Position numbers and translations under genes: made by a program
Origin: Ottowia flava
Lineage (GTDB): Bacteria; Pseudomonadota; Gammaproteobacteria; Burkholderiales; Burkholderiaceae_C
Assembly (NCBI RefSeq): GCF_008017535.1
Contig: NZ_VRUA01000014.1
Span: 31,197-95,196, forward strand
Direction of reading: 5' to 3'
Length of the DNA: 64,000 nt
Part shown: piece by piece, positions 26,200 through 33,939 of the stretch
Layout: each line of letters starts with the position of its first letter
Position numbering within the stretch: position 1 is the first letter of the stretch
Notes under the pieces: generated by a model
What the model saw: the letters and a program-made list of their open reading frames with translations, nothing else
Databases searched by the model: none
What the model was told of the DNA's origin: nothing

Positions 26200-26748
26200 T
26201 TACGGCGCCCTGACGGGTCTTTCTTCCATTTTCAAGCCCGCAAGCCTCCAGGCAAACAAGCCCTCACGCCGAAAGACGAACCCCGACGGCTCGCCCTCAG
26301 GATGAACAAACACTTGTGACCAGCCTTGGTAGTCAACGGTGTACTTCTTGCGAGAAGAGGACGGTTGTGTGTCGACACCAACACCGGCTGCCGCCACATC
26401 GGCAGGACTGCCGGGTTTGCCGTTCTTGAGCATCACCATGAGGCCGGCCGGCGAAACCAGCGCATCCGTCAATTGGTTGACGACGCCGGTGGCCAACATT
26501 CTGCCGATACCGCCGAGAGAATTGTCTGCACCCGCCTGGTCCGGCCCAGGTTGCATCCTCGCCAGCACCTGCGCCTTAACACTGTCTCGCAGCGCGGGGA
26601 AATCGACGTACGCCGACACCGCTTCCGCATCCTGCCGCTCAACCGCCTTGCCAATGCTGCGCAAGGTCAGATAAGGCGATGCATAGAGGAGCACACCGAA
26701 GGCGAGCAGCAAAAAGGCCACCGCGCCGAGAAAGACTTTGCGATTCAT
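26200..26748 (-). CDS. DUF2939 family membrane-anchored protein
   Basis: The 182-residue protein has one N-terminal membrane helix (VFLGAVAFLLLAFGVLLYASPYLTL). The following SIGKAVERQDAEAVSAYVDFPALRDSVKAQV is typical of DUF2939, and the C-terminal WSQVFVHPEGEPSGFVFRREGLFAWRL is a predicted periplasmic beta region. The function is unknown. The ATG at 26748 has a GGGAG Shine-Dalgarno. It is the last chromosomal gene before the prophage boundary. Confidence 0.78.
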   Translation of the reverse strand: MNRKVFLGAVAFLLLAFGVLLYASPYLTLRSIGKAVERQDAEAVSAYVDFPALRDSVKAQVLARMQPGPDQAGADNSLGGIGRMLATGVVNQLTDALVSPAGLMVMLKNGKPGSPADVAAAGVGVDTQPSSSRKKYTVDYQGWSQVFVHPEGEPSGFVFRREGLFAWRLAGLKMEERPVRAP

Positions 26749-26847
26749 GCCTTGCTCCCTGAGCTTGACGGGCTGCTCCCGTGTTTTCGTTGGAAGCAAT
26801 ACAGAAAAAGCCTTGCCACGGGGAGCAGCAAGGCTTGCGTCACAACT

Positions 26848-26896
26848 TGGTAGGGCGTGCAGGGCTCGAACCTGCGACCAAGGGATTATGAGTCCC
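26848..26896 (-). other. tRNA (CAT anticodon) 3' fragment: prophage left attachment site
   Basis: The minus strand reads GGGACTCATAATCCC, then a full T arm (GCAGG-TTCGAGC-CCTGC), half acceptor ACGCCCT, A and CCA. This is the 3' half of a tRNA-Met or tRNA-Ile2. A matching 5' acceptor and D arm are absent; the bases upstream only vaguely resemble a D-loop. Phages that integrate into tRNA genes leave such a fragment on the far side, which places the left end of the prophage here and the intact tRNA past the right edge of the window. Confidence 0.75.
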
Positions 26897-26940
26897 ACGC
26901 ACAACCAAGCAACGGCGCCACTTTCAGGCCTTTGCGTGGG
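26892..26940. repeat. 8-bp inverted repeat beside the attachment site
   Basis: TCCCACGC at the tRNA fragment border pairs with GCGTGGGA 33 bases further right (arms about 26893-26900 and 26933-26940). It may be an integrase arm site or a transcript end. No function can be read from sequence. Confidence 0.45.
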
Positions 26941-27036
26941 AATATAAATCGAATTCGGGCCGTTGTCCCATGCGGGTTCCGAGAGGTTAATTCCCATGGG
27001 AAAGGACGTTATCGCGCTTTCAATCCAAGCCCCGGA

Positions 27037-27567
27037 CTAGCGCTGCGGCCACGCCTGCTGGTACATCAGCGAATCGGCTGCGTGGGCGTCAGCTGCTCGT
27101 GCCAGCTCTTCAGCTTCGCCCGCAAGTTCTCCAAATACTTTTTGGACGGCTGCGGCTCCGCCGGCTTGGGCATCGGCGGTGGCGCCGGGCACGTCACACC
27201 CGTGGCGGATGGTGTTGAGCGCGGTGCTGAGACTGCGGCGCAGCCCGTCGCGCTCAGTGCGAACGCCAGCAAGCAAAGCCGCATCGTCGCCAGCGGATTG
27301 CGCGCGCTGGCCTTGTGCGTTGATAACCCGTGCATTGTTTTCTCCTTCGGTTTTGCGGTTCGCCTGGTTCGCCGTAGCATCGGCGTCTTTCTGGTCTTGG
27401 ACGGCCTTGTCCCACAAGGCCTGCACTTCGGCGCGGCCGTCGTCTCTGGCTTCAGCCAGTGCAGCCTTTACCTGGCCGCTGTGCCACCACCAGGCGGCGA
27501 GCAGCACCAGCGCGCCCAGGATTGGGCGCCAGAACGCTTTGATGAACGTGAGAATGGCCTCAATCAT
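27037..27567 (-). CDS. Rz-like inner-membrane spanin (DUF2514 type)
   Basis: The 176-residue protein has an N-terminal membrane anchor (FIKAFWRPILGALVLLAAWWW) followed by a long helical, coiled-coil-prone region rich in Ala, Asp, Glu and Gln. This is the layout of i-spanins that join the outer-membrane spanin to fuse membranes at lysis. The ATG at 27567 starts the anchor directly. A complete Rz1-like gene is nested inside in another frame, which supports the call. It is the last gene before the attachment site. Confidence 0.8.
   Translation of the reverse strand: MIEAILTFIKAFWRPILGALVLLAAWWWHSGQVKAALAEARDDGRAEVQALWDKAVQDQKDADATANQANRKTEGENNARVINAQGQRAQSAGDDAALLAGVRTERDGLRRSLSTALNTIRHGCDVPGATADAQAGGAAAVQKVFGELAGEAEELARAADAHAADSLMYQQAWPQR
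27066..27284 (-). CDS. Rz1-like outer-membrane spanin lipoprotein (nested)
   Basis: This frame lies entirely within the Rz gene. It encodes 72 residues with the signal MRLCLLAFALSATGC ending in a lipobox Cys. A short Pro-rich mature region (CPAPPPMPKPAEPQP) and a helical tail follow, exactly the composition of Rz1 proteins. The ATG at 27284 gives the best signal peptide; an in-frame ATG at 27335 is possible. The nested arrangement is as in lambda. Confidence 0.82.
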   Translation of the reverse strand: MRLCLLAFALSATGCAAVSAPRSTPSATGVTCPAPPPMPKPAEPQPSKKYLENLRAKLKSWHEQLTPTQPIR

Positions 27568-27667
27568 TGATGCGCCTCGCTTTTCCGTACAAAACCTGAA
27601 AACGCAGGCGCGCACGGAAAAACCGCCTGCGACCACCCATACCAAAGCATCCAGAAAAACAGCGGGC

Positions 27668-27856
27668 TCACAACGAGACTCCCAGGGCGCGCGCCGCGAT
27701 CTTGGTCAGGCGAGCACGTTCTTCCAGGCCGTGCGTGCCGCCGTTGACGGCGCGCGCGGCGCGCGGCCAGTCCTTGCCCACGGCGGCGATCAGCACGGCG
27801 GCGAGAATGGCCTGCCAGTTTTTGCGCGCGAAGGCGAGGATCAGTGCCCAGGTCAA
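27668..27856 (-). CDS. Small phage protein in the lysis block
   Basis: The 62-residue frame (WALILAFARKNWQAILAAVLIAAVGKDW, then EERARLTKIAARALG) has one hydrophobic helix. The start is TTG at 27856, overlapping the stop of the tiny upstream gene as TTTGA, with GGAG 6 bases before. No family is recognised. A helper of lysis (antiholin or second holin) is possible. Confidence 0.5.
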   Translation of the reverse strand: MTWALILAFARKNWQAILAAVLIAAVGKDWPRAARAVNGGTHGLEERARLTKIAARALGVSL

Positions 27857-27927
27857 AGGTCACTCCACAAAGAGCACCACGCCAGCCAGCAGGCAGCACA
27901 GTGCATGACGAAAAGTCCGACGATCAT
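27853..27927 (-). CDS. Tiny membrane peptide, 24 residues
   Basis: The frame MIVGLFVMHCAACWLAWCSL is almost fully hydrophobic. Its ATG overlaps the holin stop as ATGA and its stop overlaps the next start, so it sits in a chain of coupled genes. It may be an accessory lysis peptide. Length makes certainty low. Confidence 0.45.
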   Translation of the reverse strand: MIVGLFVMHCAACWLAWCSLWSDL

Positions 27928-28115
27928 TTTCTCAGCTCCTTGACGATCTGCCCCGCCTGCGTGCTCAGGCCAAAGCCCGCGCCCACGGCGAGCGTCACGG
28001 TCAGGTAGCCGGCCTCGCTGACCTTGCCGTGCCAGCACAGCACAGCCGCGCCCAGCAGCATCACGAAGGCGATGACGAATGAGGGCTTGAGGAATTCGGT
28101 CAAGACTAGCTCCAT
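27924..28115 (-). CDS. Holin-like protein, two membrane segments
   Basis: The 63-residue protein has two membrane helices (FVIAFVMLLGAAVLCW and GYLTVTLAVGAGFGLST), a charged turn and a short basic tail with VKELRK. This is the size and topology of a small holin that opens the inner membrane for endolysin. It starts at 28115, overlapping the endolysin end by 10 bases. Confidence 0.7.
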   Translation of the reverse strand: MELVLTEFLKPSFVIAFVMLLGAAVLCWHGKVSEAGYLTVTLAVGAGFGLSTQAGQIVKELRK

Positions 28116-28843
28116 CCTTGGGCTCGTTGCTTGCAGCGCTGCCAGACGATGTAGCCGCACAGGGCGACCACGGCGACCAGCAGGATTGGCACCAGCCATT
28201 CGCCCAGCATGTCGGTGCTGGTCTTCACGTCGGCCACGGTGCGCGCGGTTTCGGCCACCGTAGCGACCGCCGCAGTCCCACCGGCGATCACGCCTGCGCG
28301 GTTGATTTGGCTCTCGGCCAGCGAGCGCTCAGGCTCCACGGCGCGCGGCATCTCGTCAGCAGCGGCGGCCTCGCGCACTTCTTCCGCCACCGGCAGCGGG
28401 GTGCTGACAATCTCCGGCGTCAGGTACAGCGCAGCCTCGGCGGCGCGGCGCCGGGTCAGGCCGGGCCACACCTTGCCGCCAGCCTTGTTCCACAGGCCGA
28501 ACGCGCGCGCTGCGGCTTGATGATCGCCGGCGTTGTGGCGCTTGATGACCGTCGATCCAGCCATCCCCTTCACGCCGACGTTGTAGGCGAAGGACACCAA
28601 TGCGTCAAACTGCGGCTGCGTGGCGTTGCCGCCGGTGGCACGCTCCACGGCGCGCTCGTACTCGACAAGCTCATGGCGCAGTCTGCGCTCGGCTTCCGAG
28701 CGGGTCATCACGTCGCCCGGCTTGACGCCCCGGGTGGTGCCGTAGCCGATCGTCCATGGGTCGCTCGGTATTGGCTTGTACGCCTCAGCGCGAAAGCCCT
28801 CGAATTCCTTGATGATGCTCAAGCCAGCGCTGGAGATTTTCAT
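28106..28843 (-). CDS. Endolysin, GH24 phage-type lysozyme with C-terminal membrane helix
   Basis: Residues 1-145 are a lysozyme domain (ISSAGLSIIKEFEGFRAEAY with candidate catalytic Glu15, then SDPWTIGYGTT with candidate Asp28 and Thr31, and QFDALVSFAYNVGVKGMAGST). It cleaves peptidoglycan glycan strands. Residues of about 146-215 are a linker, and a membrane helix lies near 222-238 (WLVPILLVAVVALCGYIVW). A C-terminal anchor is uncommon; most GH24 endolysins are soluble or have an N-terminal SAR signal. It overlaps the upstream gene as ATGA. Confidence 0.86.
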   Translation of the reverse strand: MKISSAGLSIIKEFEGFRAEAYKPIPSDPWTIGYGTTRGVKPGDVMTRSEAERRLRHELVEYERAVERATGGNATQPQFDALVSFAYNVGVKGMAGSTVIKRHNAGDHQAAARAFGLWNKAGGKVWPGLTRRRAAEAALYLTPEIVSTPLPVAEEVREAAAADEMPRAVEPERSLAESQINRAGVIAGGTAAVATVAETARTVADVKTSTDMLGEWLVPILLVAVVALCGYIVWQRCKQRAQGWS

Positions 28844-29346
28844 TGTTGACCTATGACAAAGTTACCGATTTCTTCGTAATGCGGCCACAGGAAATGGCAG
28901 CGGTGAACGGCGTGCAGGGTGATGCCTTCGCCTTCGTTGCCTTCAACGTACCAAGGGCCGAATTTCTGCGGGCCTAGCGGGCGCGAGAACATCGGCTCGT
29001 TGGGGCGGCGATCCATGAAAGTGACGCCGGCCACATCGCCATCGGACGCACGGCCTGTGACGCTGACAAACTCGCAGTTTCTTTGCTTGTCAAACGTGCC
29101 GACAATTAGCACGCCACCCCTCGACTCCCCGCCCTTCTCGACGAACTGCGTCTGCACCCGGAACGACTTGATGACACGGTAGTGCTGGTCGAGTTGGTAC
29201 GCGCCGATTGCGAAAAGCAGCGTCAACATCGGCGCGGCCAGAAACGCGCAGCGAAGTAAAGCGCGGACGAACCGAGGCTTGAATGGCTTCGGGTCTTCGC
29301 CGGTCAGAAGGCCGGTGATGGTCGTCGGCGGGTCGTCTTGGTTCAT
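28840..29346 (-). CDS. Hypothetical phage membrane protein
   Basis: The 168-residue protein starts with an acidic, Thr-rich segment, then one membrane helix near residues 35-58 (LLRCAFLAAPMLTLLFAIGAY). A predicted extracytoplasmic domain with QFVEKGGESRGGVLIVGTF and a Trp/His-rich end follows. I do not recognise a family. The ATG at 29346 overlaps the upstream stop as ATGA and its stop overlaps the endolysin start, so it belongs to the lysis operon. Confidence 0.6.
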   Translation of the reverse strand: MNQDDPPTTITGLLTGEDPKPFKPRFVRALLRCAFLAAPMLTLLFAIGAYQLDQHYRVIKSFRVQTQFVEKGGESRGGVLIVGTFDKQRNCEFVSVTGRASDGDVAGVTFMDRRPNEPMFSRPLGPQKFGPWYVEGNEGEGITLHAVHRCHFLWPHYEEIGNFVIGQQ

Positions 29347-29675
29347 TTGGCGCTCCCCATGTGAGACTGAATCCACATCCACAGCGCTGCCGCCATTGCC
29401 AACAGGGCCGACCAGGCGCCGCCGCTCAAGAGCTTTTCCAGAACCGCGCGCTTTAGCGCCTTCTGGGTCTTCATCAGCTCGATCTGCTCCTTGTGGTACT
29501 CGCGGTGCAGGATTGGGTCTCCGTCTGGGAATCCGGAAAAAAAAAGGGTGCGCACCTCCCCGAACTTGGTGTCCATGTGCTCCACCAGGCGCTTTTCCAT
29601 ATCGTCAAGGCGCGCTTCAACGAAGTCCGCGATGTCACGCGGATCGTTGGATTCAGGACGGTTCTGGCGTGGCAC
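29343..29675 (-). CDS. Hypothetical phage protein, coiled coil plus C-terminal membrane helix
   Basis: About 110 residues from a GTG at 29675 contain IADFVEARLDDMEKRLVEHMD (helical, charged), then QIELMKTQKALKRAVLEKLL, and end with one membrane helix (WSALLAMAAALWMWIQSHM). There is no clear ATG; the GTG follows the stop of the tiny upstream gene by one base. The topology, a cytoplasmic coiled coil anchored at the C-terminus, recalls antiholin-like or DUF-type lysis accessory proteins, which is inference. Confidence 0.55.
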   Translation of the reverse strand: MPRQNRPESNDPRDIADFVEARLDDMEKRLVEHMDTKFGEVRTLFFSGFPDGDPILHREYHKEQIELMKTQKALKRAVLEKLLSGGAWSALLAMAAALWMWIQSHMGSAK

Positions 29676-29676
29676 T

Positions 29677-29745
29677 TCAAGCCCATTTATTGACGATGAC
29701 GGCCGCCAGGACGAAGGCGGCGATGACGAAGTATTCGGGTTGCAC
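29677..29745 (-). CDS. Tiny single-pass membrane peptide, 22 residues
   Basis: A GTG start at 29745 has a strong GGAGG Shine-Dalgarno 8 bases upstream. The product MQPEYFVIAAFVLAAVIVNK plus WA is one membrane helix. The stop is followed after one base by the next start. Such very small genes are often missed; the ribosome site is the main evidence. Confidence 0.5.
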   Translation of the reverse strand: MQPEYFVIAAFVLAAVIVNKWA

Positions 29746-29748
29746 AGC

Positions 29749-29970
29749 TCACACCTCCAAAATCTCAATCGGCAGCGCGGGCGCCAGGCCTTCAATCACG
29801 CCGTCGCGCACAAACACCCGCTGGCCCACGGTGGCGGCGCCGCGCGCACGCAGCTGGCCGCCGCCTGGCAGCTGCACCACGGCCAGGCCATCGGTGATGG
29901 CGGTCACGTCGCCCACTTGCAGCGAGCGGTCGGGCATCAGGTCAAGAAACTGCTTGTACAAATTAGCCAT
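29749..29970 (-). CDS. Small phage tail-tip-associated protein, unknown function
   Basis: The 73-residue protein (LYKQFLDLMPDRSLQVGDV, then VVQLPGGGQLRARGAATVGQRVFVRDGVIEG) reads as a small beta-barrel, OB-like fold. The conserved VGDV...VQLPGGG...VGQRVFV pattern recurs after tail-tip genes of related phages (recollection). It overlaps the end of the 705-residue gene by 8 bases. Confidence 0.62.
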   Translation of the reverse strand: MANLYKQFLDLMPDRSLQVGDVTAITDGLAVVQLPGGGQLRARGAATVGQRVFVRDGVIEGLAPALPIEILEV

Positions 29971-32080
29971 GCGTCTGCACCTCCAGCGTCTGGCGCATCT
30001 TGGGTCGATCCCACGCCAGCGACATGCCGCGCACGTAGCCTTGCAGCACCTCGGCGCCGTCGGTGCGGCGGATGAACTGGCCGGGCAGGATCAGGCCGGT
30101 CTCGGGCAGCACGGGCAGCGTGAGACTGACCATGGCCTGCGCGCCGGTGTCGCTCAGGATGGCGCGGCCACGTTGGCGGGCAGCATCGGCGTGCGTGATA
30201 AGGGCGTCGGTCACCATGGGCGCCAGTTCATCGCCAGCGGTGCCGGTGCGGGTGATGCGCGCCAGCACGCCGGTGGCGCCTTCGCCGCTCACGTACACGC
30301 GGGTGTAGTCGGGTTTCTTGACCCATTCGACGCCCTCGATGCTCACGGGATCCATGGGCAGTTCAATGTCGGGTGCCAGCGTGCCCCAGTCCCACGGCGC
30401 CACGGGGTAGCGTGGCAGCACGCGCAGGGTGCGCGCTGTGGCGTGCGGCTGCAGGTAGCCGCCTGCGGCCTGCGCAATGGCGTTGAGCGCCGTGATGTAG
30501 CTGCCCTGGTGCGACCAGGTGCCGGCCGGCACCTGCCAGTCGGTCAGGCCCCAGTCCACCGCCCAGCCGATGCTGACGCCGTTGAGTGTCAGGACGTCGA
30601 GCATGAGCTGCTGCGCGCTGCGCGGGCCGCTGGGGTTGCCAAACTGCTGCGTGGCCGCGTAGGGCGCATCCAGCAGCGCGGCGGTACCGCGGCCCGAAAC
30701 CTCGATGCGCGTCTGCGCAAACTGGCGGCTGCGGCGCATGCTTTCGACCAGCAGGCGGTACGGTACGCCGTTGACCTTGACCTCCACCTCGACCGGCTCA
30801 CCGCTGCGCGCGGGCGCCAGCAGGGGCACCGCGGCCTTGTGCAGCGTGGCCGACCATTGCCAGGTCCACGAATCGGCGTCCAGACTCATGGCCAGGGTGT
30901 AGGCGGGCAACGGCAGATTGCCGTCGACGCGGCGCAGATCGACGTCGTTGATCACGATGTAGACCCTTCGCGCGGGCACGACGATCTGCGCTGGCTGCTC
31001 GCCGCCGTCATCCCGACACCAGAACGCCAGCACCCCCAGCGCCGACGTGTCCAGCCCGAATTGCAGCTTACCCAGGTCAGCCGGGTCGTAGCACAGATGC
31101 GGCGGCTCGGGCGGGATGGTGTGCCAACTGCGGCCGGGTGGCGGCTTGCGGGCGTCCTGCCAATGGCTGGCGAAGGCATGGGAGATGGGTGTTGCGTCAC
31201 GCCCGTCCTCAACGATGAAACGGCGCGCGCCAGTGCCGTCCTGCCAGCGGCTCGCCACCGACGCCCGAAGGCGCTGCATTTCCTGCCAGTGGCTGTCCGC
31301 CGCATGGCGCAGTGGTGAGGCGTCCTGCCAGCGGGCTGATACGGCGGCGCGAATCCGCCCGGTGTCCTGCCACGCACTTGTTGCGGCTGAGCGCACTGGC
31401 AAGCCGTCCTGATACCGGGCAGCCACGACGGCGCGCAGGCGGACAGAGTCTTGCCATTTGCTCTCGGTGGATGAGCGCACAGGTGCGGCGTCCTGCCAAT
31501 GGCTGGCCCCTGGCCGTTTGATGGGTGCGGAGTCCTGCCAATGAGACGCCACAGCCGCAGTGACTGGCTTGGCGTCCTGGTAGTGGCTGTGCACCATGTG
31601 CACCAGTCCCCGAGAGACGTTGGCGTCCCAACGCAGCCCAATCGAAGCATCCAGCGCGCCGATGTCAGCGCCAACTGATAGCATGACTCCTTGGCGGATA
31701 CGCAGCGCAAGGGACAACGCCCCGATGTCTGCGGCCACCTCAAGATCAGCGGGTTCTGATGGCGGGGCGCTGTCATCGCCGAAAGCCAGGGTGCCGTTTG
31801 GTGGGCCACGGAAATCCAACGTCCCAAGGGCACTGGCGGACGTACTTTTGAGCGCCAGCACGGCGCCCAGTGACCCGATGTCGGCGCTGACACGCAACGC
31901 AGCATCAGAGGCCTGCGGCTCAGCCAGCCGGATGCTTGTTTCGAGTGCGCCAATGTCGGCGACGACACGAAGCTCGGTCGCTGGCGTGCCACCGTCACCA
32001 AAAGCAAGGATGCCGCCAGGGGGATCGCGGAAGTCGAGTGCGCCGAGTGGCACATTGCTACCCCAGCAGCGCTGGCTCAA
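29963..32080 (-). CDS. Large phage tail-tip protein with 14-residue WQD repeats
   Basis: The 705-residue protein has three parts. Residues 1-150 repeat ADIGAL four times (near 41, 66, 117 and 138) and LDFRxPPxGxLAFGD twice. Residues 165-310 hold eleven units of a 14-residue repeat with S-x-W-Q-D as its core. Residues of about 350-705 form a domain with YIVINDVDLRRVDG and VEVKVNGVPYRLLVES, which looks like a baseplate or tail-hub module. It probably binds the tail tip through its C-terminus and contacts the host or fibre through the repeats (inference). Confidence 0.62.
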   Translation of the reverse strand: MSQRCWGSNVPLGALDFRDPPGGILAFGDGGTPATELRVVADIGALETSIRLAEPQASDAALRVSADIGSLGAVLALKSTSASALGTLDFRGPPNGTLAFGDDSAPPSEPADLEVAADIGALSLALRIRQGVMLSVGADIGALDASIGLRWDANVSRGLVHMVHSHYQDAKPVTAAVASHWQDSAPIKRPGASHWQDAAPVRSSTESKWQDSVRLRAVVAARYQDGLPVRSAATSAWQDTGRIRAAVSARWQDASPLRHAADSHWQEMQRLRASVASRWQDGTGARRFIVEDGRDATPISHAFASHWQDARKPPPGRSWHTIPPEPPHLCYDPADLGKLQFGLDTSALGVLAFWCRDDGGEQPAQIVVPARRVYIVINDVDLRRVDGNLPLPAYTLAMSLDADSWTWQWSATLHKAAVPLLAPARSGEPVEVEVKVNGVPYRLLVESMRRSRQFAQTRIEVSGRGTAALLDAPYAATQQFGNPSGPRSAQQLMLDVLTLNGVSIGWAVDWGLTDWQVPAGTWSHQGSYITALNAIAQAAGGYLQPHATARTLRVLPRYPVAPWDWGTLAPDIELPMDPVSIEGVEWVKKPDYTRVYVSGEGATGVLARITRTGTAGDELAPMVTDALITHADAARQRGRAILSDTGAQAMVSLTLPVLPETGLILPGQFIRRTDGAEVLQGYVRGMSLAWDRPKMRQTLEVQTHG

Positions 32081-32441
32081 CCAGCCTCAACACACCACCG
32101 GCAATGAGCGTGGTGCCAGACACCAGCTTGAAGACACCACTTCCGGCTCCATCGGTGACAGAGCCCTCTCCAACCGATACCCCGGAAGCGCTGACCAGTT
32201 CCCCGTGGGCGGCGTCTCCGCCCGCAGCGATCAGATCGTCCTCGTCGGCTTGCTGCAATGCAATTTGCCCGGCAGCGTTCAGAATGCCGCAGGGCTTCTT
32301 CAGTTTGCGCACGGCCAGCAATGCGCCGCCAGCGCTTTCGTACAAATGGATGGCGGCTTGGCCCGGCCCATCGTCCAGAAGCTCAATGGTCGCGGCGTTG
32401 CGCGCACCTCTGTGCGCAACGGTGGGGATCAGCGCACTCAT
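32058..32441 (-). CDS. Hypothetical phage tail-tip protein
   Basis: The 127-residue protein (AHRGARNAATIELLDDGPGQ, then LVSASGVSVGEGSVTDGAG) is Gly/Ala-rich and predicted mostly beta. It has no membrane segment and no recognised family. Its stop is inside the first codons of the 705-residue gene (23-base overlap) and its ATG overlaps the upstream stop as ATGA. Position argues for a virion tip component. Confidence 0.55.
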   Translation of the reverse strand: MSALIPTVAHRGARNAATIELLDDGPGQAAIHLYESAGGALLAVRKLKKPCGILNAAGQIALQQADEDDLIAAGGDAAHGELVSASGVSVGEGSVTDGAGSGVFKLVSGTTLIAGGVLRLVEPALLG

Positions 32442-32758
32442 GCAGGCTCCAATGGGCCAGCGGCCACGGGTTTGTGGGTGCCGGTGTGGTCCAGGGCCAC
32501 CGGGATGTAACGCTGCCCTAGCTCAAGGTCATCAAAGCGGTAGGCGCCTGTTCCTTTGACCGACCAGCCCTCGGCCACATAGCCGCCGCCTGTCTCTCGG
32601 TAAAGCCGCACGCGATAGACCAATGCAGCGGGGGCGCCATTGACCGTCACGATGTCCGCCACGCTGCCGCGCGGGGTAGACGGGCCGCCACCGTAGTCGC
32701 GCACCCTCAAGACGATTGGGTCAACCAGTTCGGTTTCGATGCTCGCGTGATGGGTCAT
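32438..32758 (-). CDS. Hypothetical phage tail-tip protein, fibronectin-like
   Basis: The 106-residue protein (IVLRVRDYGGGPSTPRGSV, then AALVYRVRLYRETGGGYVAEGWSV and FDDLELGQRYIPVALDHTG) looks like a single Ig/fibronectin-like beta sandwich. That is a fold often used in virion surface proteins. The ATG at 32758 overlaps the upstream stop (ATGA), which I prefer to the GTG two codons earlier. The function is inferred from position. Confidence 0.52.
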   Translation of the reverse strand: MTHHASIETELVDPIVLRVRDYGGGPSTPRGSVADIVTVNGAPAALVYRVRLYRETGGGYVAEGWSVKGTGAYRFDDLELGQRYIPVALDHTGTHKPVAAGPLEPA

Positions 32759-33936
32759 CGCCACGGCCCCGTCACGTCAAAGAAGATGCCACCCTGCCTG
32801 CCGCCACCACCGACCCATGCCAAGGCCAGTTTGCGTCCGCTCAAGACGCCACTGCCAGGGATCGTGTCTCTGGCTTTCAGGGTCGGGTGGCCGGTCAGGT
32901 TGTCGTGCGGAACGCCATAGACACCTGCCACCACCGCACGGGGCGTGAAAATGAGTTCTTCCTGAGTCAGGAAGTACGAACAAATGCGCAAACGCGCATC
33001 GACGGCGCCGGGGTAAGGCCCAAAGCCGTTCGTGTCGGCGCCGCTTGCCGCCGCTGGGTTGCCGCTGGACTTTCGGCGGTGGCTCGTAATCGGGTCGCCA
33101 ACACCGGAGATCGCGCGCTCGCTGTAAACATGGCCAACGTTGCCCAGGCCAAGTGCGCCAGCGGTTTGGCTCCATGAATTGTTGGCTGCGCCGCTGATGC
33201 GGGTGGCCCAAACGTCTCCTGTCGGGCTGAGTGCGCCAGCGTACCCAAACTCATGAATCAACTCGTAGGCCGACGAATCTTCGGGGGGGAAATTCACATC
33301 GAAGTTCGCTGTGACGCCGTAATAGAACACCCCCGTGTCACCACGCAACGTATAGCGGCGGGGTGTTGTGTTGGCCGAAGTGGACTTGAACCAGTACAGC
33401 CCACCATCCACCTGCGCATCGGTCGGAAACGGCCCTGTTCCAGCGTCTACGCCCGTCATCGCGTTGTAACCACGCACCCGCGCGAAAGTGGGCACGCTGT
33501 CGTCCACGCGCAGGTACCGCTGGGGAGTGGTGATGTCCAGGCTGCGGTACACAGCGCCGTTGGGTCCGCTGAATGCCTTCTCCCAACCCAGGGGGGCGTA
33601 CTTGACGGTGATCGTGCCGGTCACCGGGCCATTCGGCGCGGTGGTGTTGAACTTGAGAACGTTGCCGCCCTGCGTCAGTCGGTGCTCGGCATTCAAAGCA
33701 CCAGGCGTGGCGCCCGCCATCACAATGACGCAACCGTCCTCGAACACGTCCAGCGCGCTCATGTTCACGGTGCATACCCCGTCCAGGACGCTCGCGCTTG
33801 TTGCTGTCGCCAACCCCCAGCCGTTGATGAGGAAGGTGTCCAGCAGCGCGATGATCGCCCCCACAGTGCCGTTCAGCACGGGGGCGCCGCGCATGCCTTC
33901 ATGGATGTATTTGACGCTGGTGTCGAGAATCGGCAT
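32755..33936 (-). CDS. Phage tail-tip or fibre-like structural protein
   Basis: The 393-residue protein is rich in Gly, Thr and aromatic residues. It has SLDITTPQRYLRVDDSVPTFARVRGYNAMTG in the middle and ends VSGRK-type beta sequence with GGGGRQGGIFFDVTGPW. It has no membrane segment. The predicted all-beta composition and place after two large tip proteins fit a fibre or receptor-binding part. No family is recognised with certainty. Confidence 0.52.
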   Translation of the reverse strand: MPILDTSVKYIHEGMRGAPVLNGTVGAIIALLDTFLINGWGLATATSASVLDGVCTVNMSALDVFEDGCVIVMAGATPGALNAEHRLTQGGNVLKFNTTAPNGPVTGTITVKYAPLGWEKAFSGPNGAVYRSLDITTPQRYLRVDDSVPTFARVRGYNAMTGVDAGTGPFPTDAQVDGGLYWFKSTSANTTPRRYTLRGDTGVFYYGVTANFDVNFPPEDSSAYELIHEFGYAGALSPTGDVWATRISGAANNSWSQTAGALGLGNVGHVYSERAISGVGDPITSHRRKSSGNPAAASGADTNGFGPYPGAVDARLRICSYFLTQEELIFTPRAVVAGVYGVPHDNLTGHPTLKARDTIPGSGVLSGRKLALAWVGGGGRQGGIFFDVTGPWR

Positions 33937-33939
33937 GGC

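Noticed and set aside
26848..26924. Complete tRNA-Met at the prophage border
   Set aside because: The 5' acceptor strand does not pair with ACGCCCT and no D arm forms, so only the 3' part is present.
29279..31318. 679-codon plus-strand open frame opposite tail and lysis genes
   Set aside because: It crosses several well-supported minus-strand genes and has shadow-type composition.
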